Source: Roseobacter denitrificans OCh 114
Lineage (GTDB): Bacteria > Pseudomonadota > Alphaproteobacteria > Rhodobacterales > Rhodobacteraceae
DNA: 64,000 nucleotides
Assembly: GCF_000014045.1 (NCBI RefSeq)
Contig: NC_008209.1
Coordinates: 1,077,001 to 1,141,000, forward strand
Direction of reading: 5' to 3'
Part shown: positions 10,249-18,911 of the stretch, piece after piece
Layout of the letters: each line of letters starts with the position of its first letter
How positions within the stretch are numbered: position 1 is the first letter of the stretch
Made by a program: the position numbers and the translations under genes
The notes under the pieces: generated by a model
Told to the model about the DNA's origin: nothing
Databases searched by the model: none
The model's input: only the letters and a program-made list of their open reading frames with translations

Positions 10249-12515
10249 GATGGCGTGCCCTTGCCAGCGTCTTTCAACGACGACAGCACCTCGTCACGGG
10301 GTCCATAGCTGCGCAAGGTGCCGCTGGTCATGACAGCCACATGTGTAACGAGCCGCATAAGCGCCATGCGATGGGTCGAGACCACAAGGGTCATGGGTTT
10401 GCGCGCCAGCGCCCGTTCAACACCGTCAATAAACAGCATCTCTGATTGCATATCCATCGCGGAAGTCGGTTCGTCCAGTATCAGCACGCGCGGCTGCGGC
10501 AGCAATGCGCGGGCCAGCGCGATCATCTGGCGTTGCCCGCCCGACAGATTGCGCCCGCGTTCGGTGATCTGCATGCCAAACCCATCCGGGTGGCTGGCGG
10601 CGATCCGATCCACGCCCGCGTCACGCGCGGCACGCAGGATATCCTCGTCTCGTGCACCGGGAACGCCAAAGGCGATGTTCTCGGCAAGGGTGCCGGTGAA
10701 AAGCACCGCTTCCTGCGGGACCAGTTGCACAAAGCGGCGCAGCGTTTCGGGGGCGATCTGCCGTGTATTCAAACCATCCAGCAGGATCAGCCCATCCGTG
10801 GGGGGCCACAGCCCGGCCATCACCCGCGTCAACGATGTTTTGCCTGCCCCGATCGGTCCGATAATGCCAATGTGGCTGCCGGCGGATACCTTGAGAGAGA
10901 CGTTTTTCAAGGCCGGAACCACCGCGCCCTGATAGTTCAGCGAGACGTCTTTCAATTCAATCTCACCGGAACGATCGGTCGTGTTGATCGTGCGCCCCCG
11001 ACCATCCGCATCAGAGCGTTGGTTCATGAGTTTGCCCAAGGATTGCAAGGTCGAGATCGCGAAGCTCCCCCGCACAAACAGCCCTGTGACCGCCGCTGTG
11101 GGGGCAAGCGCGCGGCCCGACAAGATCATCGCGGCAATGACCGCACCCATGGTGATCTGCCCTTCCAGCGCGAGATAGACGCCGATCACCACGATCCCGA
11201 TGGAGGAGGCCTGCGTGGCCAGCGCCGTCAGTGTCGTGGCGAGTGTCGCAAGGCGGCGGCTTTTGGCTTGGGTCATCGCGGCGTCCGCACTTTGCCGCTC
11301 CCAGCGGGATTGCATGCGGTTGTGCCCGGCCACGGCTTTGAGGGTTTCGAGTTCCGACACAGCCTCCGAGGCCACGAGGGTTTTCGCCCCGCCGGTCGCG
11401 CGGTTGTGTTCGGACGCACCGCGCAGTGGACGCAGGATAATCAGGCCCATCAGCAGGACAAATCCCAGCGCAAGGGCAGGGGGATAGGCCAGCGGCCCAC
11501 CAATGTAATAGATCAGCGCGATAAACAGCACCGCAAAAGCCAGATCAATCAGATGCGACAGCGTCTGGGATGAAAAGAAATCCGCAACCTGTTCGTAGTC
11601 TTTGAGCGTGTTCATCAGGCTGCCCGATGGCGGCACGTCTTCGTCCAGCCGCAGGTTCGAGACATGCCGGAACACGCTGGCCGAGACCGAGGCATCGACC
11701 TTGCGCCCCACCCGGTCGATAACTCCCGAGCGCAAGAGCTTGAGCAGCGCGTCAAACCCCAGAGCCAGCGCAACACCCGCAACAAGCGACCAAAGCGTGA
11801 TGATGGCCGCATTGGGAAAGACGCGGTCATAGACGTTCATGGTGAACAGCGGCACCGCGAGGGCGAGAAAATTGATCAGCACCGAGGCCAGCACGACCTG
11901 CATGTATTCCGGCCAGAACGGGCGCAACGCCCCCCAAAGCCAATGGCCGGAGGCCGTGGGCAGCTTGGTATCCCCCAGCGTTTCGGCCTGACGCTGCAGA
12001 AGGATCACATGGCCCACATAGAGATCCAGCAGGGCCTTTTGCGTAATCTTCAGCGTGTCTGACGCCTGTGACGGGCGCAAAACCGAATAGGTTTCATCCT
12101 CGTTCCGGGCGGTCAAAACGCAGGCGTCACGTCCGCGCAACAGTAAGACGACGGGGAATTCAGCGGGATCAATGTCACCCAAGCGGCGCCGTTCGAGCCG
12201 CGCGCGCATGCCATGCCGTTCAGCGGCAGAAACGGCCAGTTCGGGTGACAAACGCCCATCGGACGGCAGACCAAGGCCCCCGGTCAGCACTTCGACGGCG
12301 ATGTCTGTCCCGCTGATGCGCATCGCTTCGACGAGAGATGCCGCCAAAGGGTCGGTTGGGCCAGCGTCCAGTGCCCAATCCGGATTGGACCGCGTGACCT
12401 TTGCGACGATTTCCTGTGTTTTGGCCTCTGTGCCGCTGCCTGTGGTGATACGCGCGACCCGCGATTTGGCTGGTTTATCCGGTTTGGAGATGGGAACCCT
12501 CCGTTCTGCGGTCAC
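10245..12515 (-). CDS. Type I secretion ABC exporter (LapB-like, with degenerate C39 domain)
   Basis: A 756-residue fused permease/ATPase that drives export of the neighbouring giant adhesin. An N-terminal C39-peptidase-like domain (about 50-175) lacks the catalytic cysteine, so it should bind substrate without cutting it, as in LapB and HlyB. The membrane domain spans about 200-480. The nucleotide-binding domain has Walker A GPIGAGKT at 553-560, the signature LSGGQ at 657-661 and Walker B VLILDEPT at 677-684. The start is a GTG overlapping the TGA of the upstream tolC-like gene (GTGA); a good Shine-Dalgarno is not visible, in keeping with coupling. The order TolC-like, ABC, HlyD-like forms one operon on the minus strand. 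Confidence 0.93.
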   Translation of the reverse strand: MTAERRVPISKPDKPAKSRVARITTGSGTEAKTQEIVAKVTRSNPDWALDAGPTDPLAASLVEAMRISGTDIAVEVLTGGLGLPSDGRLSPELAVSAAERHGMRARLERRRLGDIDPAEFPVVLLLRGRDACVLTARNEDETYSVLRPSQASDTLKITQKALLDLYVGHVILLQRQAETLGDTKLPTASGHWLWGALRPFWPEYMQVVLASVLINFLALAVPLFTMNVYDRVFPNAAIITLWSLVAGVALALGFDALLKLLRSGVIDRVGRKVDASVSASVFRHVSNLRLDEDVPPSGSLMNTLKDYEQVADFFSSQTLSHLIDLAFAVLFIALIYYIGGPLAYPPALALGFVLLMGLIILRPLRGASEHNRATGGAKTLVASEAVSELETLKAVAGHNRMQSRWERQSADAAMTQAKSRRLATLATTLTALATQASSIGIVVIGVYLALEGQITMGAVIAAMILSGRALAPTAAVTGLFVRGSFAISTLQSLGKLMNQRSDADGRGRTINTTDRSGEIELKDVSLNYQGAVVPALKNVSLKVSAGSHIGIIGPIGAGKTSLTRVMAGLWPPTDGLILLDGLNTRQIAPETLRRFVQLVPQEAVLFTGTLAENIAFGVPGARDEDILRAARDAGVDRIAASHPDGFGMQITERGRNLSGGQRQMIALARALLPQPRVLILDEPTSAMDMQSEMLFIDGVERALARKPMTLVVSTHRMALMRLVTHVAVMTSGTLRSYGPRDEVLSSLKDAGKGTPS

Positions 12516-13948
12516 TCAGACTGTACGCTTTTGCGCCAATCGCTAAAGCCGCGCGCGTCATCGCGCAGCTTCACGGGTTCGGAACTGACCCCCGGTGCCC
12601 CTTCGGCGCTGGCGGCATATGCATTGCTGTCTTCCGGCGGCTCGATTCCAAGTGATGGCAGCAGGATTCCTGCCGCAGCCAGTAGACGGTATTTCAGGAA
12701 TACCTCCAAAGACCTAGCATTCTGTAAATTTACTTCGGATTGGAACAGCGCGTTCTGCGTGTTCAAAACATCCAGCAGTGAGCGGTTTCCGACATCAAAT
12801 TCCTGCGTATAGCTTTCCAGCAAGTCGCGGGACAGGGTGGCCTGTCGCTCAAGGATATCGGCGCGGCGCAGGGCCGACTGCAGGTTCGCCCAGGATTGTC
12901 GCACTTCACGTTCAACCAAACGGGTCTGCGTCAAAAGCCGGGCGCGTTGCTCTCCCACGCGGCGCACTTGTTCTTCGCGTTCGCCGCGCTTGCGGTTGCC
13001 CTGAAATTCATAGCGTAAAACGAGGCCGACCGATGCATCGCGCACTTCCCCTTCAAAGCCACGCATATCGTCCCCGTAGCGCGTGACCGCTTCGAGATCG
13101 AGCGTGGGCGCCCTGTTGGCATTCGCTGTGCGCGACAAGGCCTCGGCGGCCCCGACGTCGGATTGGAAGAACAGGATTGTCGGGTTGCGCCGCCACGCCG
13201 TGGCAAGCGTCTCTTCGACCGTTGCCGGCAAGCGCGCGGCAGGGCTTGGCACCGCGTTCAATCCATCAGGGGTCACGCCAACGGTTTCCAGAAACAGGGC
13301 GCGTGTGTCCATTTCGTTCAATTCGAATTGCAGCAGGGTGTCTTCGGCGAGAAACAGGCGTTCTTCGGCCTGTTGCAGATCGCCGATCCCGAGAATGCCA
13401 TTGTCAAACCCGCTGCGGATTTGTTCGAGGATGTCACGGTGATAGGTCAGGTTTTCGCGGGCCAGTTGCGTCACCCGTTGGGTGCGCAGAACGTCGCTGT
13501 AGACGCGAATGGCCTCGAGCGACAAAAATTCGGCACGCTCAAGAACGCGATAGGCGGCGGCGTCGATCCGGTAGGCCTGCCGCTCCACTTCCGACCGTGT
13601 CGCCTTGCCGTCATAAAGCCGCTGCGTCACGCGGCCCGTGACCTCATAGCCGAAAATCGCATCGTCCGAGGAGGTCAGATCACTGGTGCGCGTGCCATCA
13701 TTGATGCTGCCCTCGGCGCGGGATTCAAATTCAACGCGCGGGGCGAAAAAGCTTCTGGCCTGATCAAGTTCGAATTCAATCGCCTGCTTGTTGGCTTCGG
13801 CGGCCTTGATCTCAGGGTTGGTTTCCAACACGAACAGAATGGCGTCTTCCAGCGACAGCGCCGACGCAGGTTGCGATATACACAACCCCAGCGCGAAAGC
13901 GAGGATGCTTGTTTTCGTCTTCATCAGTGCCTGTTTGGACAACATCAT
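12512..13948 (-). CDS. TolC-family outer membrane efflux protein of the type I system
   Basis: An outer-membrane channel of about 478 residues that completes the type I secretion system. It has a signal peptide (MKTKTSILAFALGLCISQPASA) and the long alternating helix/strand repeats of the OEP family (AEANKQAIEFELDQARSFFAPRVEFESRAEGS, later LLESYTQEFDVGNRSLLDVLNTQNALFQSE, the typical second-repeat motif). The upstream frame starts with TTG at 13957; ATG codons at 13948, 13945 and 13924 are possible and none has a strong Shine-Dalgarno, so the start is uncertain by about eight codons. It is the first gene of the operon and is divergent from the OmpA-like gene across a roughly 165-bp AT-rich gap that should hold the promoters. 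Confidence 0.9.
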   Translation of the reverse strand: MMLSKQALMKTKTSILAFALGLCISQPASALSLEDAILFVLETNPEIKAAEANKQAIEFELDQARSFFAPRVEFESRAEGSINDGTRTSDLTSSDDAIFGYEVTGRVTQRLYDGKATRSEVERQAYRIDAAAYRVLERAEFLSLEAIRVYSDVLRTQRVTQLARENLTYHRDILEQIRSGFDNGILGIGDLQQAEERLFLAEDTLLQFELNEMDTRALFLETVGVTPDGLNAVPSPAARLPATVEETLATAWRRNPTILFFQSDVGAAEALSRTANANRAPTLDLEAVTRYGDDMRGFEGEVRDASVGLVLRYEFQGNRKRGEREEQVRRVGEQRARLLTQTRLVEREVRQSWANLQSALRRADILERQATLSRDLLESYTQEFDVGNRSLLDVLNTQNALFQSEVNLQNARSLEVFLKYRLLAAAGILLPSLGIEPPEDSNAYAASAEGAPGVSSEPVKLRDDARGFSDWRKSVQSE

Positions 13949-14112
13949 AACTTGCAACCCACTGTGATTTTTTATTCTGCTCTTTTAACACATAACAAAT
14001 AGTCTCCACTGGGAATTGTACAGAAGTTGCCTCATTTTTGTTCTGTTCTTGTGCAGAGTGTGACAGTGCAGTATCACTTTTAACAACTGTAGATTAGCTG
14101 GTTGGATCCCAC

Positions 14113-14778
14113 GTGTTGTTCAGAATGCTCTTGGCGCTTTGCCTGTTCTTGCCTGTTTCACTGTCCGCACAAGATATCGGGACGATCAATTTCGACTTTG
14201 ACTCGGCTGAACTGGATGCCGAGGCGCAGGCCAAGATTGTCGAGATTGCCGAGCAGTTGAAGGAAAACCCTTCGTATAAACCGACTGTACTCATTGGCTT
14301 TACGGATGCTGTTGGTGGTGTAGGCTATAATGATCAACTGGGCCTGCGCCGCGCGAATGCGGTCTCAGCTGCCTTGTTGGAACAGGGGGTCAGCGTCGAC
14401 CGGATCGGTACGGTCTCAAGCCGTGGCGAGCGTGAGTTGCTTGTGAGTGTCGCGGGGCCTGAACGGTTGAACCGGCGTGTCACCGTGACCTTGGGCGAGA
14501 TGCTGGCGGCCTGCCGAACGTACCGCGAAGTTCCGCTCACGGCGTCCTCTGTCGGCGATGAATTGCAAACGGACCTTGAATCGCGCCTGTCCGAAGCGGA
14601 AAGTTTTTTTGCGCAACTTGCCGCCGCGCGCCGCAGCGGTGCCGCCTTTCAGATGGCCGGTGCTGCACGCGAAGATTGCAACATTGCCGTCGGATATGAT
14701 GCCTCTGCCCTGCGCAAGGTTGAATACGCGCAGCGTTGTTTTTGCAGTTCTGCCCGGATGCGCGTCGCGCTGAACTGA
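14113..14778 (+). CDS. OmpA-like domain protein beside the type I secretion operon
   Basis: A predicted secreted or periplasmic protein with a signal peptide (MLFRMLLALCLFLPVSLSAQ) and one OmpA_C/MotB-like peptidoglycan-binding domain at about residues 24-125: the pattern INFDFDSAELDAEA, IGFTDAVGG, LGLRRANAVSAALLEQGV, SSRGERE and RLNRRVTVTL matches the family core. The remaining 100 residues have several cysteines and no clear domain. The start is taken as GTG because it adds a positive charge to the signal peptide; ATG at 14125 is the alternative. OmpA-like proteins often accompany LapBCE-type operons in this group, which suggests a role in anchoring or assembly of the secretion channel; that role is inferred. 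Confidence 0.78.
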   Translation: MLFRMLLALCLFLPVSLSAQDIGTINFDFDSAELDAEAQAKIVEIAEQLKENPSYKPTVLIGFTDAVGGVGYNDQLGLRRANAVSAALLEQGVSVDRIGTVSSRGERELLVSVAGPERLNRRVTVTLGEMLAACRTYREVPLTASSVGDELQTDLESRLSEAESFFAQLAAARRSGAAFQMAGAAREDCNIAVGYDASALRKVEYAQRCFCSSARMRVALN

Positions 14779-14882
14779 TCTGACCACCCGTGCCGCGGGC
14801 GTGCGCAGTCTTTCCTTGAACCGGGCAGTGTTATTCCCCAGTCTGAACGGGCCTGCTTACGGGATACGTCGAAAGGGGAACC

Positions 14883-15440
14883 ATGATCTGGTCAGTTGCA
14901 TCCAAGCTTGTCTCTAACCTTGCCGATGACGCCAAGAAGAAGGGTGTAGACGGCGACAATATCCTCAAAAAGACATTTGGCCTGTCCAGTGAAGGTATTC
15001 CAATCGGCCGCGAGGACGAGCCCGTCGGCTATGTCCGCTGGAAGGCGCAAAACAATGATGCCTCTTCGCAGGGAGTTTTGAACGAGGGTGCCAAGGGCGA
15101 ATTGCGCTGGCGGGAATATCTCTGGACAGGGCCTGCGACGATAGATGAATGCGATTGGGGGGCTGTGCGCTGGCGCTTTTACAGCAATGGCCTTGTGTGT
15201 TTCGATGCACGTATGTCCAACATGAGCGGTACGCTGGATTATGGCGACATCCAGGGCCACCGGATCGAGTTGCGCGAAAAGAACGGGTTGCTGTTGGGTG
15301 TCTGGATCGCCGGTTTCTTTGTGCGCCGGTCGCTGCCGCAGCGTGGGTTTGCATCGTCATTCGTTGATGATCACGAGCCGCTTAAGATACACTTTGCCGA
15401 CATTGATGACAGTCACCTTGGGGCCTGGGTCTGCCTCTGA
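14883..15440 (+). CDS. Hypothetical protein, 185 aa
   Basis: A soluble protein with a good Shine-Dalgarno (GAAAGGGGAACC then ATG). It has no signal peptide or membrane segment. The N-terminal 40 residues are helical and lysine-rich (LADDAKKKGVDGDNILKKTFG); the rest looks like a small beta-rich fold with many tryptophans (LRWREYLWTGPATIDECDWGAVRWRFYSNG). I do not recognise the family. It stands alone between the OmpA-like gene and the ureidoglycine aminohydrolase, in the same direction as both, with about 100 bp on each side. Codon use resembles its neighbours, so it is likely a native gene. Confidence 0.68.
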   Translation: MIWSVASKLVSNLADDAKKKGVDGDNILKKTFGLSSEGIPIGREDEPVGYVRWKAQNNDASSQGVLNEGAKGELRWREYLWTGPATIDECDWGAVRWRFYSNGLVCFDARMSNMSGTLDYGDIQGHRIELREKNGLLLGVWIAGFFVRRSLPQRGFASSFVDDHEPLKIHFADIDDSHLGAWVCL

Positions 15441-15547
15441 TCTCGCGGCATTTTCAAATGAAGCCGAAAGGTGTTGTCGCGTTATTCGGTCTGGTTAGAC
15501 AGTGAGCCCTTGCCGATACTGCGCTTGCAAGCCTGAAAGGAGCCATC

Positions 15548-16390
15548 ATGTCCGCGCAGTATTTCGCCCCCAAAGGAGGACACCCGGATCAGAGAACCCT
15601 GCTGACGGATCGTGCGATTTTCACACCGGCCTATGCTGTGATCCCCAAGGGGACGATGCGCGATATCGTGACGAGTTTTCTGCCCTTCTGGACGGGCACC
15701 CGTCTGTGGGTTCTGGCGCGTCCGATGACCGGCTTTGCCGAGACGTTTTCCCACTACATCATGGAGATTTCGCCCGGTGGCGGGTCGGACCGCACGGAAA
15801 CCGACCCACAGGCGCAGGCCGTTCTTTTTGTTGTCGAGGGGCAGGCAACCCTGACGGTTGCCGGGCAAACACATGTTCTAGAACCCGGCGGCTATGCCTA
15901 TCTGCCCCCATCATGCAACTGGACAATGCACAACAAGGGATCGGACCCGCTGGTGTTTCACTGGATCCGCAAAGCCTATGAGGCTGTGCCGGGTGTTGAG
16001 CAGCCCGACGTGATCATCACAAACGAACAGGAGATTGCGCCAACGGTGATGCCTGACACGGATGGGGCATGGGCCACGACGCGTTTCGTTGACCCGGGCG
16101 ACATGCGCCACGACATGCATGTCACCATAGTCAGTTTCAAGCCGGGCGGGGTGATCCCTTTTCTCGAAACCCATGTGATGGAGCATGGGCTATATGTTCT
16201 GGAAGGCAAGGCCGCCTACCGGCTGAACAACGACTGGGTCGAGGTCGAAGCGGGCGATTACATGTGGTTGCGCGCCTTTTGCCCGCAGGCGTGTTACGCG
16301 GGTGGCCCCGGTGATTTTCGGTATTTGCTGTATAAGGACGTGAACCGGCACATGGGGCTGCGGCCTCTTCACCGCGACGGTGTTGCCTGA
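15548..16390 (+). CDS. allE: (S)-ureidoglycine aminohydrolase (bicupin, AllE/UGlyAH)
   Basis: Converts (S)-ureidoglycine, from allantoate breakdown, to (S)-ureidoglycolate and ammonia, a manganese-dependent step of purine-nitrogen recovery. The 280-residue length and two cupin halves fit: an N-terminal cupin at about 65-140 (SHYIMEISPGGGSDRTE, VEGQATLTVAGQ, PGGYAYLPPSCNWTMHN) and a C-terminal cupin at about 190-265 (VTIVSFKPGGVIPFLETHVMEHGLYVLEGKAAYRL) carrying the metal-ligand ExxxxEH pattern. The ATG has the Shine-Dalgarno AAAGGAG a few bases upstream. No other ureide or purine gene is adjacent, so the pathway context must be elsewhere in the genome. Confidence 0.9.
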   Translation: MSAQYFAPKGGHPDQRTLLTDRAIFTPAYAVIPKGTMRDIVTSFLPFWTGTRLWVLARPMTGFAETFSHYIMEISPGGGSDRTETDPQAQAVLFVVEGQATLTVAGQTHVLEPGGYAYLPPSCNWTMHNKGSDPLVFHWIRKAYEAVPGVEQPDVIITNEQEIAPTVMPDTDGAWATTRFVDPGDMRHDMHVTIVSFKPGGVIPFLETHVMEHGLYVLEGKAAYRLNNDWVEVEAGDYMWLRAFCPQACYAGGPGDFRYLLYKDVNRHMGLRPLHRDGVA

Positions 16391-16452
16391 AGCCCGGTGC
16401 GAGAAACCTGACCGACTAATCATTGTCTGAGATGACGGATGTCAATGCGTCA

Positions 16453-16482
16453 TGTGATTCAGGTTTTTCGCATGACGCTTTA
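16453..16482. repeat. Partial copy of an intergenic repeat
   Basis: The 30 bases ending at the cysE stop codon match, with about three differences, the 3' end of the roughly 106-bp repeats at 50306-50411 and (inverted) 51753-51857. The shared core reads GATTCAGG, a TTTTCGCA stretch, then GACGCTTTA. Only the end of the unit is preserved here. It looks like a dispersed noncoding repeat of the genome. Confidence 0.65.
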
Positions 16483-17286
16483 ATGCTCAGTCTGAAAGTA
16501 CCGGGCTGTCCCCGCATCCGGGGTGCTCTGCGGGTGGAGGCGCACGACCCGGGCTGGAACCCCGGCCACTGTACACCGCGCAGGCACATCTTTCAGCACG
16601 ACACTGCCCGCGCCGACCTTGCTGAACGCGCCGATTTCGATGTTGCCGATAATTTTTGCCCCAGCACCGATCATCACGCCCTGCCGTACCTTGGGATGGC
16701 GATCTCCCCGGATTTTTCCCGTGCCACCCAGCGTCACGTTTTGCAGGATTGTGACATGGTCTTCGACAACGGCGGTTTCGCCGATCACGATTCCTGCCCC
16801 ATGATCCAACATCAATCCAACCCCGAGCCGGGCAGCCGGATGAATGTCGGGACCCAAGGTCATTGATGCGCGGTTCATCAGCCAAAGCGCAAGTTCGCGC
16901 CGGTCGTCCAGCCAAAGACGGTGGGCAATGCGATGCATCTGCACAGCGTGGAACGCCTTGTGACTGAGAAAGGCCTGGACAAATGTCAGGCTCGCCGGAT
17001 CACCGCTGTAAATCGCGAAAAGATCCTGTGCCGCCGCGGTCGAAATCGTTGGATCAGCCTTGATGGTGTCCGAGAACAGCGCACCGTAAGTGTCGCGGGC
17101 GACCTCATGACAGCCAAGGGCGTCACAGAGCCGCCGGGCGAGCGCGTCAGAAAAGGCGTTCCAGCGCAGAACTGCGTTTTGCAGGACCGGGGCCAAGAAG
17201 GGTTCGGATCGCACCACGATTTCGGCTTCTTCTCGCAGGACGGACCAGAACTCCCCAAGGGTGCGCTTTTGTCGGTCGTGCGCCAT
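16480..17286 (-). CDS. cysE: Serine O-acetyltransferase
   Basis: Transfers acetyl from acetyl-CoA to L-serine, the first step of cysteine synthesis, in the cytoplasm. The 268-residue protein has the N-terminal helical domain (EFWSVLREEAEIVVRSEPFLAPVLQNAVLRW, and LSHKAFHAVQMHRIAHRLW with the family His) and a C-terminal left-handed beta-helix of hexapeptide repeats at about 165-250 (DHGAGIVIGETAVVEDHVTILQNVTLGG, RHPKVRQGVMIGAGAKIIGNIEIG). The tail differs from the usual DFxI end (here ARYFQTEH), so the regulatory C-terminal peptide that docks into CysK may be missing. The stop codon coincides with the end of a dispersed repeat, which may have replaced the original 3' end. The gene lies 2 bp downstream of the DMT transporter gene stop. 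Confidence 0.93.
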   Translation of the reverse strand: MAHDRQKRTLGEFWSVLREEAEIVVRSEPFLAPVLQNAVLRWNAFSDALARRLCDALGCHEVARDTYGALFSDTIKADPTISTAAAQDLFAIYSGDPASLTFVQAFLSHKAFHAVQMHRIAHRLWLDDRRELALWLMNRASMTLGPDIHPAARLGVGLMLDHGAGIVIGETAVVEDHVTILQNVTLGGTGKIRGDRHPKVRQGVMIGAGAKIIGNIEIGAFSKVGAGSVVLKDVPARCTVAGVPARVVRLHPQSTPDAGTARYFQTEH

Positions 17287-17288
17287 GC

Positions 17289-18221
17289 TCAGTCCCTTCG
17301 CGCATGGGTTTGGTGATTGGCTTTTGGTGCGTTGGCGGCATCCGTAGCTTGGACAAAAAGACCCAGAATGACGAGGATCAAAGCGGCAGCCTCAGCGCCG
17401 TGCGGGAATTGGTCGAGAACCGGAATTGCCAACACAGCCGCAATGCCCGGTGTGAGCGCGGTCAGTGCTGCGGCCCTGCTTCCGATAAGTTGAAGCGCGC
17501 GGCCAAAGGCAAAGAGAGACACAAGGCCAGCCAAAACACCCTGGAACACTGCCTGAAAAGTAACATCGCGGAGGTCGGCGCTGCTGATCTGCGATACACC
17601 GGGGAACGCCAAGATCGGTGTCAGCACCAAGACCGACAGGGCTGCGACAATGGCCGTTGCCACGAAAGGTCCGACGTCAGATCGCCCGAGCGTCACGGCA
17701 AAACAGGCCCAACAAAGTGCACCCAGCAGAAAAAGCACGTGCCCGACCCAAACCGCGTCGCCCTCAGGGGCACTTGATGTGTACCACAGGATCACCCCGG
17801 TGCCCGAAAGAATGAAAAGGCTTGCCACAGCTTTCCGGGGCGAGATGCGTTGCCCCAAGAAGATCGCCCCAAGGGCAATCGCAAAGACGGGCATGAGGCC
17901 CGGGACCATCGCACCGGCATGCGCGACCGGTGCAAAGGTGAGACCATATCCGACGCATAAGGTGAACGGCGCGCCATAGGCCGACAGTAGCACACAGCGT
18001 TTCACCCCAAGCCGTGCAACATGCTCCCGGTTACGCCAGAGAACGGGGAGGAGGACCGCCGCCGGAATTGCCGCGCGAAACCAGGCGAGGTCCACAACGG
18101 ACAGCGCGGTCACGCGCCCGCTGGACGTAAGAACGAGCCAACTGGCCCATATCAAGACAGCGACCGACATCCAGCCGTAACCTGCGAGCACTTCCCGGTT
18201 TTTGTATAGCTTCCGCTGCAT
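17289..18221 (-). CDS. EamA/DMT-family membrane transporter
   Basis: A ten-helix inner-membrane transporter with two EamA repeats (about 15-140 and 155-295), of the drug/metabolite family; the substrate is not known. Helices such as YGWMSVAVLIWASWLVLTSSG, FAIALGAIFLGQRISPRKA and AALTALTPGIAAVLAIPVLDQF are typical. The frame is open further upstream to 18353, but the ATG at 18221 follows a strong run of G (cgcggggggcttt) and gives the normal length of about 310 residues, so I use it. It lies immediately upstream of cysE on the same strand, and DMT exporters of cysteine or its precursors are known; export of a cysteine-pathway compound is a guess from that pairing. Confidence 0.85.
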   Translation of the reverse strand: MQRKLYKNREVLAGYGWMSVAVLIWASWLVLTSSGRVTALSVVDLAWFRAAIPAAVLLPVLWRNREHVARLGVKRCVLLSAYGAPFTLCVGYGLTFAPVAHAGAMVPGLMPVFAIALGAIFLGQRISPRKAVASLFILSGTGVILWYTSSAPEGDAVWVGHVLFLLGALCWACFAVTLGRSDVGPFVATAIVAALSVLVLTPILAFPGVSQISSADLRDVTFQAVFQGVLAGLVSLFAFGRALQLIGSRAAALTALTPGIAAVLAIPVLDQFPHGAEAAALILVILGLFVQATDAANAPKANHQTHARRD

Positions 18222-18301
18222 AAAGCCCCCCGCGTAGACGCCGGCGCGCGTTGGAGCGCACCGACATATGCCGTTTCTGACTGAAGGTCTGGATAGCGCG
18301 A

Positions 18302-18523
18302 TCAGCCTTGCGCTGCGCGAATTGTCCGCACCTGCTTGCCATCCATCCCCCAATTGTCGAGTGACACCTCGTCAATCACGACGAAAGTTGTCGCAGGGTT
18401 TTTGCCCAGCACCTCGAACAGCAGTTCCGTGACCCCTGCAACTAGCCGGGCCTTTTCCTGCGCCGAGGGACCGGTTCCCTGCGGGCCGCCCTCTTGTGTC
18501 ACCTTGATGTTCACGTATGGCAT
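18302..18523 (-). CDS. 4-oxalocrotonate tautomerase family protein
   Basis: A 73-residue tautomerase-superfamily subunit. After Met removal the catalytic Pro1 is in place (MPYVNIKVTQEGG), and the helix ARLVAGVTELLFEVLGKNPATTFVVIDEV and tail DNWGMDGKQV match the family; these form hexamers that use Pro1 as a general base. The C-terminal part IDEVSLDNWG is common in the PptA/YwhB-like small tautomerases. It is the last gene of a three-gene run (GST, NTF2-like, tautomerase) on the minus strand, which may act on an aromatic or electrophilic compound; the substrate is not shown. Confidence 0.86.
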   Translation of the reverse strand: MPYVNIKVTQEGGPQGTGPSAQEKARLVAGVTELLFEVLGKNPATTFVVIDEVSLDNWGMDGKQVRTIRAAQG

Positions 18524-18527
18524 TGGT

Positions 18528-18911
18528 TCATTCCTTTCGTTCGACGATTGAGAATACCTTGGTCAGCACCCGCCATCCGTCCTCCGTGTTGATGAGTGTC
18601 AGCAGGTCTTGGTAGTTGCGACCCATCATGGTCATGCGCGCCTCGACAAGGCCGATCTGATCGCCTTTGAAGACAACGCGCTCGATGACCTCTTCGCGGG
18701 GGTCGCCACGCGTAGCAGGCGGCGTACGAGCATCGATCCGGGTCATGTATGCCTCAAGGCCCATGTGTTCGTATGTTCCGATTGTCCCGTTCACATACGT
18801 CAGATCGTCGTGAAACACGCTGCGCAAAACCGTGCTGTCCGAGTGGTAGAGCCCGTCGAAATACCGCTTCATCAGGCTTCTGACAGCCACTTCATCAGGC
18901 GCGCCCGTCAT
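18528..18911 (-). CDS. NTF2-like (SnoaL/lumazine-binding-like) protein
   Basis: A 127-residue single-domain protein of the NTF2-like fold: an N-terminal helix pair (EVAVRSLMKRYFDGLYHSDSTVLRSVFHDDLTYVNG) followed by the curved sheet (EVIERVVFKGDQIGLVEARMTMMGRNYQDLLTLINTEDGWRVLTKVFS), as in the putative lumazine-binding family often called nuclear transport factor 2 family. Members are isomerases, hydrolases or ligand carriers, and no function can be assigned. Its ATG overlaps the end of the GST gene by four bases and the tautomerase follows after 4 bp, so the three are one transcript. Confidence 0.8.
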   Translation of the reverse strand: MTGAPDEVAVRSLMKRYFDGLYHSDSTVLRSVFHDDLTYVNGTIGTYEHMGLEAYMTRIDARTPPATRGDPREEVIERVVFKGDQIGLVEARMTMMGRNYQDLLTLINTEDGWRVLTKVFSIVERKE

